Of a stretch of DNA of 64,000 nucleotides, positions 43,783 to 54,996 are shown in pieces. The stretch's first letter is position 1; the number at the start of each line of letters is the position of its first letter. The notes beneath the pieces are model-generated. The model saw nothing but the letters and a program-made list of their open reading frames with translations. It had not been told where the DNA came from and made no database searches. A program made the translations under genes and the position numbers. Location of the stretch: assembly GCA_051530055.1 (NCBI GenBank), contig CM121342.1:15066001-15130000 (forward strand). The letters are read 5' to 3'. Source of the stretch: Neoechinorhynchus agilis. Taxonomy: Eukaryota; Acanthocephala.

Positions 43783-44336
43783 ATGCAGCGGGAATTTTTG
43801 TTGCGTTTTTTAAAAGACGATTGCATCGGTGGTAGCATTTATTCCACTTTTGTCCAACGATTTCAATTATGTGAAAGTCTCAGACCTTCGCAAGTGACAA
43901 AGGAGTTTGTTAATTTGTGCCGATAATGTTTTCACAGGCGAATTAATATGACGGTGGAAACAAGAGAGGAAACTTTATAGAGCACAAAAACTTGGAATTA
44001 TCATCGTTTTATCATGACAAAACTTTTTCTTGTTTCCAGCCGCATGATTGTCCAAGTTTTGTTTTCCAAATAGACCCTCTCTCATCAACGTCCTCTCTCG
44101 TCAGCGCCTCACTCAAGAAGTCAATGAACAGTGAACGAGAATCGGCGAAGTATTCCGCTCTTATTGATGTTGCACTAAAGAAATGCGTTGAACGAGTTAC
44201 TGAAACTCTAAAGGACTCATTAATTGAGGCGATGAGCACAGTTAAGGATATATTAAAGGAGGCTATTCAATGCGAAAAAGAAGCTCTCAAAAGTGAACAG
44301 TTGGTCGATGTCAAAAAGTGCAAAGGAAAAAGCTAA
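43783..44336 (+). mobile_element. Candidate ORF1-like region of a family-A-related element
   Basis: Open stretches 43783-43926 (MQREFLLRFLKDDCIGGS and onward) and 43992-44336. The latter has a predicted coiled coil (LKKCVERVTETLKDSLIEAM then STVKDILKEAIQCEKEALKS). It precedes a repeat block also found at 25.6 kb and CT-rich LINE sequence. Frame breaks between the pieces. Assignment to LINE A is an inference from order. Confidence 0.35.
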
Positions 44337-44424
44337 CGGTTCAAAGAGGCAGGCAAAGGTTTCCAAGGGGAATTCTGAGAAACAAGCTAATGGTTAACAG
44401 AAGTCGGATAGTGAAGCATCCACA

Positions 44425-45180
44425 AAGAAGAATACGGTTTTGGTAGATGCCATCACTATGCCAAACCCAAACGAGGATTCGTTGGAAACGAGTGGTGCTC
44501 AAAAAACTGCGAATGTTTCTACAATTACTACACCCTTAGGGGATATTCAGCTTGTAGTACTTAATGATTTTAAAATTACTGTGGAGGAGTATGATATTGT
44601 GATTTGGATAAAAGGTAACGATAGGAAAAACGAAAGCAATTCACCTTCAGTAATAATAACACGTTTATTGAAAATACAAAAAAAGGTTAGGAGGACCCAT
44701 GTACCTTTGGGTCCTCGTCAGTTAAATTGGGAATATCCAGTCGAGGGATGTCCATTCGAGTGGTAGTATCTGGTCGGAGGGGTGCCTATTCGGTTCGGAA
44801 CTATCCAGTCGGGGACGGTTCGTTCGGGTGAGAATATGTCCGTTCGATTGAGAATATCCTGTTGGGTTGGAAGATCCATTGTGGTGGGAATTGGAGTTTA
44901 TTGCTTGCAGGAGCGCTTATAAGGTTGGTCTTTAAAGCCACGGTTGAGCAAAAGGTCGGCCACAAGATCTAAACGAGTAGGATCAAGAGAAAACGGAGGA
45001 GCAAATAACTATAAGGATATGAGGTCGATAACAATACCATCACGATCAATCAACCCTCTGTTTCATTTCTGTCATGGTACTCCTTCTCCCCCTTGCCCAA
45101 CATCCCCCGCCGCTCTGAATTCGACCCATCGTGTCATGCAATCCTCCCTCGAGGATATAAATCGTATAATTTTTTATTAC
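44425..45180 (+). repeat. Dispersed repeat with an inserted antisense LINE A 3' end
   Basis: 44440-44645 (NEDSLETSG, GDIQLVV) and 44935-45180 (VEQKVG, ANNYKD, then GAGGATATAAATCG) are collinear with 25620-26090. The middle, 44648-44930, is foreign. It starts AATAATAACACGTTTATT and holds GAGGACCCATGTACCTTTGG. In reverse complement this is the family-A 3' tail seen at 14460 and 53395. It also has three or four GAATATCC(A/G)TTCG-type units. Confidence 0.65.
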
Positions 45181-45182
45181 TA

Positions 45183-46490
45183 GCCCCTGTTACAGATCCT
45201 GTCGCCTCCGATGTCCACCACCGCCACCAAATTCTTACTATCGGTCAACTCCTTTTCCCCGACATTCACTCCACTTTTCCTCTCCCATCAACTGTTATGC
45301 GCATATTCTCCAGAAATCCCTTTAATTCGCATCTAAGTCTTCTCAAAGTAACTTTTATTTTACCACTCGTAGCCTCCCTCTTTCTTAACAGGAGACACAG
45401 ACCGCTCACTTCACAACTTTCTTTTCTTATGTATCCGCATAGAAACTCATCACCAAATCTTTCCACCACCCCTCCAAGCTCAACCCTAACCTCATCTTCC
45501 TAAATTAATCCTTTACTTTTTGCGACCACCCTCGATCATCTTACACATCCAAAAACTCGAAGAGTAGGCGACTCCCCAGCTTCTTTGACAACGTGCAACT
45601 CCACCGGCGCCCGAAAAATCATAAAGGTCAATATCCCAGCCTTTTCACGTTAAACACTCTTTCTCCCAAAACAAGTAATTATCTCTCAACCTCTACTCTG
45701 ATCCACATAAAGTCTCAACTCTAAACTCGTTTCTATCATTGCCAATCACTCACCCCAACACAAATTTTCCATTTGCTATCGGGCTTTTCTCTTTGGAATA
45801 ATCAATCGTTCTGGATCGGCAACCTATAATAATAACACGTTTATTTGCTAATTAACAAAGAAAAGGATGAACGTGATCATAACATCTACAATTTTATAAA
45901 ATTGTTCAACTCTAATATTCGTACATTCCACTCTGACAACGCAAATGACCTTCCTTGGCTATGTCGTCCCTAATCTCAATCATAAGAAATTCCCTAACTT
46001 CGACAATTCCCAAGAAATTCATTAGAATCTCCAACCGCGACCCACCATGGATAACCCCCACCTTGTAACTTCTTCAGTACTAAAGTATCTCAAGAAATTA
46101 CCTCGAAATTCGCCCTCTCGGTGCGAAATCCCAAACTGGACTCTTCGCTACAACATCCCCGAACTCATCGATCCTCTTACCCACATTATAAATCACAGCT
46201 TTTTATATAGCATCCACCCCTCGTGCCTGAAAACTGCTAGCGATCCTTCTCAAAAAAACATACGATTTCCACCGAATCATTTCGACCAATGTCCATTCTA
46301 CCCGCTCTTTCAAAAATCATCAAAAAATGTTTTAAAACACGCCTTCCACTTCTCAACAACAAATTATCGACCCTACAATTCGGCTTCCGGTCCAAATATT
46401 CTGCAACTGAAGAAATACTCTGATTTCATTTCACACTCCTACGTAACCTCGGCAATAATCTCTCTAACGTAGAAATTTTTACAGCTATCG
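45183..46490 (+). mobile_element. LINE family A fragment
   Basis: CT-rich plus strand. The 5' part encodes PVTDPVASDVHHRHQ, then IGQLLFPDIHSTFPL, as at 52850. The 3' part at 46047-46400 encodes LKYLKKLPRNSPSRCEI, then PNWTLRYNIPELIDPLTHI, matching the pre-RT region of the nested LINE (PNWAIRFIIPELIDPLMHI). Between them, near 45828, another AATAATAACACGTTTATT tail occurs, so the copy is itself interrupted. Confidence 0.75.
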
Positions 46491-46555
46491 ATTCGACTTA
46501 ATTTTTTAAGAGCGTCAATAGATATCGAAGGTCATTGTAAAGAAATTATTCATTA

Positions 46556-46777
46556 TAGTTTCAGTTTAAATTAGCGATGTTCTATTCAGAAAAAATAGAT
46601 TTATCTTGAAAATTTTCGGTTTTTCCTTGGCCTTCTTCAGTCAATTGCTTGTAAGTTTTTAAAGCACCACTAACACATTTAAAAACTTAAAGCAATTGAC
46701 TGAAGAAGGCCAACGAAAAGGCCGAAAATTTTCAAGATAATTTTTTTCTGAATCAAACATCGCTAATTGAAACTGAA
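46556..46777. repeat. Foldback element, GGCCTTCTTCAGTC family, long-arm type
   Basis: Arms of about 95 bp, from TTTCAGTTTAAATTAGCGAT to ATCGCTAATTGAAACTG, with the core GGCCTTCTTCAGTCAATTGC mirrored by GCAATTGACTGAAGAAGGCC. Loop of about 25 nt. Same subtype as 54622-54834. Confidence 0.8.
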
Positions 46778-47093
46778 GATATTGAAGGTTTTATTTTACG
46801 TTCACGTAAAAGAAACACCACTACTTGGCTATCATTTATTAACCATTAAAGACACAGTGTGAGAATCCCATACTCGTGATTATTGGTAGAATATTGCAAC
46901 GAAGACTTTGGCACATCTTAATCTAAAACATTTTGTATCGACACCTTGCTACAAGTTTTTTAGAAAACTGTTTTGCTTTTGTTTGAGCTCTGCTGACAAA
47001 CAAAGTTGAGTTTCGCAAGAGTATATTACTACGCGATACTGTATTGCTCGTCGACAAGTCTCATAGCGATTTCGGCGATAGAACTCGAACACA
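46778..47093. other. Upstream region of the ABC transporter gene
   Basis: No ORF of note and no clear TATA box. The presumed promoter and 5' UTR of the ABCC gene lie here, right against a foldback element. Confidence 0.35.
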
Positions 47094-50000
47094 ATGATCA
47101 GCTTCAAAGTTCAGGATATACCAAATATTGCATCTGGAAGCAATATTCTTGCAAAACTTTATTTTGCGTTTGTAACTATTCCTAAAATAGTCTATAAGCT
47201 GAAACATTTCTTAGGTATATCGCACCAATCTTTTTTCACACTCATAGACCTCTCCACGAAACGGACGTTTCTGGATTACCTGAGAAAAGAAGTCTCTCAA
47301 ACTGGCAGGGAAATTGAACGGTATTGAAAAAATTTCTGCGTAGATAATTTTTATTTATAATAGGAGATGGAAAAATCAACTTTCTTCAAAAAGGCGAAGT
47401 CTTACACGAATATTCATCTGCGTATTTCTGAAACAAATCACACTTTCGACGTTCCTTAATGTATTGGAGGTAAGCATTTCCGAGCGCGTTTCATACCGTA
47501 TAACTTAAAATTAATAAATTCTGATGGCACGTTGTTGGCCCTTTTAAAAGTTTTTTACAAGTCGTTGCAGTGGCAGTACTGAACCACAGTTAGCTACTAT
47601 GTTTTAGTAACGAAAATCGTTTTTGGAGACTTTTTGTCTATTTGTGGCATGTGCACGTGTCTGCATTCCATTTTAAGAATAAATTGTTCATCCCCGTTTC
47701 AACGCCGTAGTCAAAAATAGTGGATGAATTCTTTAATTAAGCTCTTGGTTTTTAATGTCGTTACCCTTAGAAGGTCGAGTAAGGACTTAAAAGCTCTTTT
47801 AAATTCAGAAATTTGTTCTTCCAATTTATTTCATGTCTCCGGAAACAGGCCATATTTCTTATCGCGATGAACCCTATATTCGGTCGAATCCTCCAATATA
47901 TAAAAGGAGAAATCACAGACAATCGTGCATGGATCTTCTTGGCATCTCAAATTTTATTATATCACGCAAGTTCACTTGCGAGTTGTTGGTCGTTGTATGA
48001 ATCACTATGTCTTGGCTTCGAAGCAAGAGCGGCTTTTACGAGATTAGTGTATGCAAAGGTCAGAAATTTTGAGAATGATAGAAATTGTCTAATTCCTCAC
48101 CTACACATTGTAGTGCTTGAAGCTTTCTCTTCATCAATGTGATCGAATCGAATCGGGATATCTTAGCAGTCTCATAAGTACTGATAGTTACTCGTTTAAC
48201 ATGTTTGCACAATTCAGTGTTCGAGTTCTTGGAAGCATTTTGAAATTTATTATGGTATTTACATTTTGCTATCTTTACATTGACACGTTCGCTGCAATCG
48301 CGATATGCGTTTATCTCATTGCCTTTGCACTTACACCTGTCTATATGATTGGCCTACGACTAATTAGGTTAGCCAATAAGTGCATAAGACCGGCTTTAAA
48401 TTCTTTTGCAGGAAACGCATTAACAAACAAGTCGATACGAGACTTCGCAATCTCACCATATATTGCCGCTTCGTTCAGACCCTCAAAATGTGCTGCTTGG
48501 ATACAGTTATTTATGAAGTTATATGTCGCTTAAATAAGAAGGAAACGTTTTTCTGTGCACTGAAAAATCTTGTGGAAGCGAACTCTTGCATATTCCCGCC
48601 TTTACTTCACTCATTTATCACACTGACGTATATTGTGACAAGTTTCAAAACCAGCGGAAACCTGCCAAGTTGAGTAAAGGTGTTTCAATTGATGGCAGTA
48701 TCTCCCGTTTTGCGACTTACAATCGGAAGTGATGTAATTATATTTTTTACTCGCTTTTCGGAAGTGAAACTCTCCCTTGAGAGGCTGCAGGTATAGTTTG
48801 TTTATTCAGATAAAAAGCATTTTCATTCTAATTCAGAAACTAGTTGAGGATGTTGATCTGAATTGCGATCGTCTGAATCGTCAACCGGAAAACACAAAGA
48901 ATGATTCGCATTATGCCATAGAATTATCGTCTTTAAGTTCATCGTGGGACAATGATGTATATACCTTACTCCCCTTTATTCCTTTAAATCCTTAATTTTA
49001 TTTAAGCTTCTTCTATCAATATAAGAAATACTTCTTTACAGATTGAAAGGGGAACTTTGACTTACATTATCGGACCGTCCAAATCTGGAAAAACGTCTCT
49101 GCTTTACTCAATATTGAACGAGTTGCGAATCGTAAGCGGCAATGTCATCATCCACGGAAGCGTCTCCATCAGCACTCAAACCCCGTGGCTGTTTCCTGGC
49201 ACAATTCGACAGAATATAATATTCACTGCGATACCGAATGTTGAGCGGTATAAGGCTGTTGCTTATGCCTGTTGCTTAATTGAGGTTTTTTAATTTTTTA
49301 TTACGAACACTACAATAAATTGCTTTTCTGTTCAGGATTTAAATGCTTTGCCTCAAAAAGATCTCACGATGATTGGTGATGGAGGAAGTGGTTTAAGCGG
49401 TGGACAAAAAGCGAGAGTTTCATTGGCCAGGGCGATTTACCGAGACGTAGACGTGTATCTTCTTGATGATCCCTTGACTGCAGTTGATTATAAAACAAGG
49501 ACACATATTTTAAAGCAGTTAGTATTTGCCTTAAATAAATCCAAAAGGAGTTCAATTGAACTCTATGTAGTTGCATTCGAAATTTCCTAAAAGACAAAAC
49601 CGTATTATACTGCGCCTCCAAGGTCCTGGATGCCGGTCGTGCCGCCACGGTCGTAACTCTGAAGGACGTAAGTTAGCCTATGATTTCTCGAAAGCATTCA
49701 AATCGATTTCTTAGGGTTCGATTGACTTAATGGACGAACAAAGTGCTTCAAATTATGACGACGATTCTGATTCGCCGCGTACTCAGCAAGATTCTGACTT
49801 CGAACTAATAACTCTGGACAAAGTTGCTCGACGATACTCGATGTGTTCACAGCATGAAATTTCCGAAGTTGGCGGATTTGTCCTAAAGCCAAGAACGGTG
49901 GATGCCGTGGGCTGGATTAAACTTTTGGGAAAACCATTTACACCGAACAAAATTGGAACCGCTGTTATCCCTTTTTAATTCTGTTTTGGGAGACTTTCTA

Positions 50001-52324
50001 TTTAGGTTCGCTCATTTTGAAAAGATTTGTTCCTTATTTGTTTTTATAGGTTACCTCCTCGGATTTGTAATCTGTGCTGGATTGGTTCTATTTATCATCA
50101 TCACCATGATTGGCTACGATACATTTTACGCTCATTCAAGGAGCTTGGCAAGAGTGATGGGATCGTATTCGTTTATATTCGAGAAAGTACTGCGAGGTTT
50201 TTTTTGAAGTATTTTGAGCGATAAGATTATGTTCTTTAAAAAGGTATTACGTTCAATCGATTGTCGTTCGATATCGGCGTTATGCAGAATTTTGTGCCAA
50301 TTTCAACTTATCAGATAGTACAGGTATAGTACAAATTTTATTAAACCCAATTTCGGCCGTTTATTACTTTAAATTATTTAAGCAAACGATAAAACATATT
50401 TTCTTTAGCGTAAAAGCATTTTTTGTGGGCAAAATGATTGTAGGTAATTAATGAGGCAATTTTATTATTTGTACATCCGGGATGAGAGCGCGAATCAGCC
50501 ATATTGACTTCCTATTGCCTTTACCTCCTTTTTAATTCAAACGGAATCTTCCAAATATTTACTTCAATTTCAGCAAAATCTAGTTTTTGTGAAATGACAA
50601 CATTTTATTTTAGGATGGCTCACTAATCTTTGCACTAATGATCTACATTTGCTGCATCTGTCCTGTAGCGGTCACATTCGTACTACCGGCGATTTTAGCT
50701 ATGGCTTTCCTGGTATACCACCAAATAAATCTAATGGCCGCAGGATATCAAATGGAATCTGACAGTAAGACTCCCGTTTGACAATGCAACGCCCATCTTG
50801 AATCATTTATCTTGTAGCGCGAACAAACATACTAACCCATTTGATAGCAACCCACCAAGGTCTCGTATCCGTTCGAGCATCTAAAGCTAAAGATGAAATG
50901 ATATCGGAGTTCGAGTACACAATTGGTTTGAGATTGCTTCGATAAATGAGAATCTTTTTGATATAATCGTTTTAGATACAAACAATCAACTGCGATACAC
51001 GCTTACTTTGCTTGATCGCATAGCTCAATTCACTGTTGATTTCGTTATTCTCTTAGTCATGCTGGTGACTACGATTGTTTTCTTGTACTTCTACAATGGT
51101 TAGCTAATTGCAAGCAATTAAAAATTCCGAGTAACGAAAAATCGTAAAAGGAACCACTGAGGTCGGACAACTGGCAGTAACATATACAATAGTAGTAGCT
51201 GAAATCGCCCGATTGTTTATCCAACAGGCTCAAATAAGTATTAATCACGTTCGTAAAAGCATTGCTTCGACAAGAAATAATGTTCGCTATGATTGATAGT
51301 TGCTGTCGGCTGCTGGAGTTTTCGATCTTTATGATACTGTTCAAGAACCGAACACCGGATCATGGGATGAAATAGAAAAACCTCCTTATGTTGATAATTC
51401 AATAGAATTCATCAACGCCCATTTCAAGTATTTTAAGGATCTTCCCTTTGTTCTAAATTGCCTCGATCTAAGGATTGTGCCCAGATCCAAGGTTATTGTG
51501 CGCTAAAGCATTTTCTTGGTATTTTAAACACTGTAAGCAAATAGGTTGCTATTGTTGGACTAACTGGAGCAGGAAAGAGCACCATATTCGGTGCCATATT
51601 TAGATTGGGAATTGTAGAAGGAAAGATTATCGTTGGCGGTATTGACACTGAATCAATGAATCTCAATCAACTAAGACGCAGTATTTCACTCCTTCCACAG
51701 GTAGGATAGATTTTTCACAATACAAACTAAATTGAGCTATTTTTAGGAAGCGGTATTGATGAAGACCAGCATTCGGCTTAATTTGGATCCCTTTCAAGAA
51801 AAGTCAGACACTGAGATTTGGGATGTTCTTCAGAAGGTGCGTGTGGTTCTTTTTTACTTTTAAATGCAAGTATAAACTTACAGGTTGGACTGGATAATCG
51901 AATTCGGCAATTGAGCATTCAAGATTCAACGAACAAACTCGATTACGTATGCGAAGGCGAATCGGAATTCGGAATAAACGAGCGGCAGTTATTGTGGTTG
52001 GCGAAGATACTACTAGAAAAGAAATCAATTGTTCTGATTGACGAGGCCAGTTCCAAAGTCGACCAGCAAACACAGATTCAGATTCAAGAGATTATAAGTA
52101 GGGAGTTGACGGAATGCACGGTCATCAGTATAATGCACAAGCTCGAAGATGCAATCTACAGCGATGTAGTTATGCTTGTGAAAGATGGGGATGTGGTCGA
52201 GAGTGGAAAGCCATCAGAGTTGTTGGCGAACGAAAACTCGATCTTCTATCAGATGGCGACGAGTACTGGTGGCAAATATTCTGAGACTACAGAGATGGAT
52301 CATGTCGAATATATTGAGTTTTAG
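47094..52324 (+). CDS. ABCC4/MRP4-like ABC transporter, ~20 exons, with eroded ATP-site motifs
   Basis: Full ABC exporter layout: TMD1, NBD1, TMD2, NBD2, about 1,250 codons (human ABCC4 has 1,325). Exons deduced by frame and homology: 47094-47320, 47364-47469, 47849-48058, 48114-48379, 48412-48790, 48837-48956, 49042-49284, 49336-49549, 49594-49667, 49715-50196, 50244-50323, 50614-50764, 50818-50925, 50976-51098, 51151-51248, 51300-51491, 51545-51700, 51747-51836, 51884-52324. Most introns are 32-55 nt. NBD1: Walker A GPSKSGKTSLL, signature LSGGQKARVSLARA, Walker B VYLLDDP; the H-loop His is replaced (LYCASK). NBD2: Walker A GLTGAGKST, Walker B IVLIDEAS, H-loop SIMHKL; the signature is degraded to FGINERQLLWLAK. 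A TGA at 48671-48673 is in frame unless 48635-48679 (GTGACA...AAAG, 45 nt) is spliced out. The frame also shifts by one near 49960 in TMD2. The gene is either decaying or a divergent non-hydrolysing paralogue. Confidence 0.88.
48380..48411 (+). other. 32-nt GT-AG intron in the ABCC gene
   Basis: GTGCATAAG at the donor and TTCTTTTGCAG at the acceptor. Removal joins LIRLANK to RINKQVDTRLRNL in frame and restores collinearity with ABCC4. It is very short for an animal. Confidence 0.75.
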
Positions 52325-52689
52325 AAATGCGAAGAGGGTTAAAGAAATTGAGCACGGCGCTTCCTACTTTTAAAAGAACGAAGGTAGTTAAATTTAGAGA
52401 TACCGCGATAACCTTGAAAAGTTTATTCGTTTTTTGTCTTTTTATGGAAGATACAATGCTGAAGGAGTTATGTCCTATTTTGCTTTTACTGCATATTCGC
52501 TGACTCAATGTTGAGTGAACTGGAATAATGAAATTCGCTGGTATTCTTGTAAGGCGCCGCAATCAACTTGTGGGTCATATCAATGAACATCTACGTTTTA
52601 GACGATTACTATCTCCCGCTTGGAGCAGCACCAATCAAGAAAAGTCAAAATAGAATCTGATGGAAAAGATAGTGGCGATGATTCTGAAA
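52325..52689. other. 3' flank of the ABCC gene
   Basis: No recognisable coding content. Confidence 0.3.
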
Positions 52690-52755
52690 TGGAAACTATG
52701 CCAATTCTGCAGATTTCCATTTGGGTTAACTAATGCTTTGACCATCTTCTAACGT
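52690..52755 (+). mobile_element. Tiny LTR-retrotransposon RT relic
   Basis: Encodes CRFPFGLTNALTIF, the RT block common to Gypsy-type elements. Only about 20 codons remain, so it is an old remnant. Confidence 0.5.
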
Positions 52756-52764
52756 TCCCGTTTG

Positions 52765-53465
52765 CCCATCATCCCGGCCGCTCTGAATTCGACCCATCCT
52801 ATCATGCACTCCTCCCTCAAGGATATAAATCACACCATTTTTTTGTGGTATGCCGGAAGCCCCTGTTACAGATCCTGTCGCCGCTGATGCACACAACCGC
52901 CACCAAATCCTTCGAATCGGTCAACTCCTTTTCCCCGACATTCACTCCACTTTTCCTCTCCTATCAACTGTTATGCGCATTCTCTCCAAAAATCCCTTTA
53001 ACCCGCATCTAAGTCTTCTCAAAGTAATTTTTAATTCACCACTCGTGAAGTGAGAAGTCTGTGTCTCCTGTCAAAAAAGAGGGAACCAAAATTTCTTTCA
53101 CATACCGCTCCCTTTTCCCACGAGCACAACATTCGTAGTCCCAATACGTTTCACCCTCCCTCGCACCTTACTATACCTACGCTCTTTTTTCATGCTGCCC
53201 AATCCTTTCGGATATCATAATCTAAAATGAACCTGAGGAAAGATTAACCTTACGAGAGCTGCTGCAAACAATATCAGCCAATTCCCACATGAACGGACAT
53301 AACAATACCTGATGTTCCCACTAGAACAAACATCCCAGGATAGGACATTTCCATCCGAACGGACACAAAAAAACCCAGAATATCTGCGTGTTTATGAGGA
53401 CCCAAAGGTACATGGGTCTAATCTCTTAAATGCAAACATCTATCAAACGTGTTATTATTATAAAC
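52765..53465 (+). mobile_element. LINE family A copy with most of its middle missing
   Basis: The 5' part (CAAGGATATAAATCAC, then PVTDPVAADAHNRHQILRI) matches 45130-45340. After about 53060 it jumps to the 3' tail (CACCTTACTATACCTACGCTC and GAGGACCCAAAGGTACATGG at about 53398) and ends in AAACGTGTTATTATTAT at about 53447-53463. Contains units of the type TTCCCAC(AT)GAACGGACA. Confidence 0.75.
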
Positions 53466-53897
53466 TAGAAAATCTTTATTCCTGCGCTTTCGCTGTCTTA
53501 CGTCTTCCTAAGGAATCTACAAAGGCGCTCGGAGATCTTAATTGAGTTGAAGTAGCGACATTGAAGTATAAAAAGTTGGCCCCACCTATTGAGCGATTCC
53601 AGGGACGAAGTACCGCACTGATGATCCGGAGGGATGTACAAACTCTTTACCATACTTTTTAGGATCTTAGTGACTCAATCACTTCCTTGACCCAGATCTG
53701 TGGGTTGTGTGATCAAAGGAAATTAATCAGCCGTGTAAGGGATGTTCACTTCAACACTTAATAAAATAGTAACCGGCTAGCCAGACTTAAAAGATAAGAT
53801 AAAGTTCATGTAGATGACAAAAATATATCCGGATAATTGAAGTTCGGTTAATCGACGTTCCACTGTATATAGTTCTTTTATTACTTTTTTACAGCGA
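53466..53897. other. Intergenic stretch with a dispersed motif
   Basis: TAGATGACAAAAATATATCC near 53812 is shared with 3651. No gene seen. Confidence 0.35.
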
Positions 53898-54047
53898 ATT
53901 GTAATAATTGATTTATTTGATGATTTTCGGCCTTCGCGTAGGCCTTCTTCAGTCTATTGCTTGTAGGTTTTTAAATATGTGAGCTGGTGTCCAAAAAAGG
54001 TCTACGCGAAGGCCGAAAATCATGAAATAAATCAATTATTATAATTT
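53898..54047. repeat. Foldback element, GGCCTTCTTCAGTC family, short-arm type
   Basis: Arms of about 50 bp: TAATAATTGATTTATTTGATG and TTTTCGGCCTTCGCGTAG, mirrored by CTACGCGAAGGCCGAAAA and AATAAATCAATTATTATAA. The left arm continues into GGCCTTCTTCAGTCTATTGC with no right counterpart. Same subtype as 59466-59603. Confidence 0.8.
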
Positions 54048-54621
54048 GATATAAAAAAGTTCACAATGACTGATTCTATCATTCCTCTCGGTTGTTGACA
54101 AGCGACCAAAATAATAATAATGTATATATTTCTATTGGATCTTTAAAGGGTAATTCTGATTTTGTCTCACAATGTACAACTACACCAAAACTTCAACTAA
54201 GCCAAAAAAATTCGATCAGTTCTACCAGCTCACAATTTGCTATGCCCAAATTTATGATTTTGAACCGTAGCGTTCCTCATGAATACGTGCATTAGGACCT
54301 CAATTTTGTTTGTATTAATCGACTATCGATCTGGCGACCCTAAAAGAACTTATCTCATACAAATTATAAGGCGCCACAAGCGGTTGAGGAACTGCCCGGG
54401 CTGCGGACGAGATGCGCAGTTCCGTGACTATCCGAGAGAATGGATTATTGGCTTCCGGGAAAAGAGACTTTCATTTGGTGGTTTTGCCATTGTTGGCTCA
54501 AAAACCCCGGGAAAATGTCGGAATTATCGGACGATATTTCGAAAATAAACAAATGAATTTAAATCCGTCGTGGCAACACTACTAAAGGAAAATAATATTG
54601 TAAAGAAATTAATCATTATTG

Positions 54622-54834
54622 TTTCAATTTCAATTAGCGATATTCACTCAGAAATAGATTTATATAAATTTTCGGCCTTTTCGTTGGCCTTCTTCAGTCA
54701 GATTGTTTCGCAAGTTTGTCACTTGACTGTCACTTGACAAACTTGCGAAACAATCTGACTGAAGAAGGCCAACGAAAAGGCCGAAAATTTATATAAATCT
54801 ACTTCTGAGTGAATATCGCTAACTGAAATTGAAA
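54622..54834. repeat. Foldback element, GGCCTTCTTCAGTC family, long and nearly perfect
   Basis: Arms of about 95 bp with few mismatches, from TTTCAATTTCAATTAGCGAT to ATCGCTAACTGAAATTGAAA. The core reads TTGGCCTTCTTCAGTCAGAT. Loop of about 15 nt. It ends about 160 bp before the ALKBH1 start and could fold into a long hairpin RNA if transcribed. Confidence 0.85.
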
Positions 54835-54996
54835 GAAAATAATAGTAATGTTTAAATTCAGCCCTGATTGCTCCAAGAAATTAATTATTCTTTTATAGTC
54901 TTTAACGAAAGAAACAAGACTAATTCTGTAGGTTTATTTGGTAAATTACGATTCTTAATATTCAAAATTTCGTCCTTACGATTTCTTCGCATTGTA

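Noticed and set aside
48671-48673. Reassigned genetic code with TGA as Trp
   Set aside because: Intact genes here use TGG for Trp and end at ordinary stops, and a TAG interrupts the R2-like ORF. Isolated nonsense changes explain this better.
54279-54548. Plus-strand 89-codon ORF with NCPGCG
   Set aside because: Only one CxxC pair, no second pair or known context. The coding look could be chance, so not listed as a gene.
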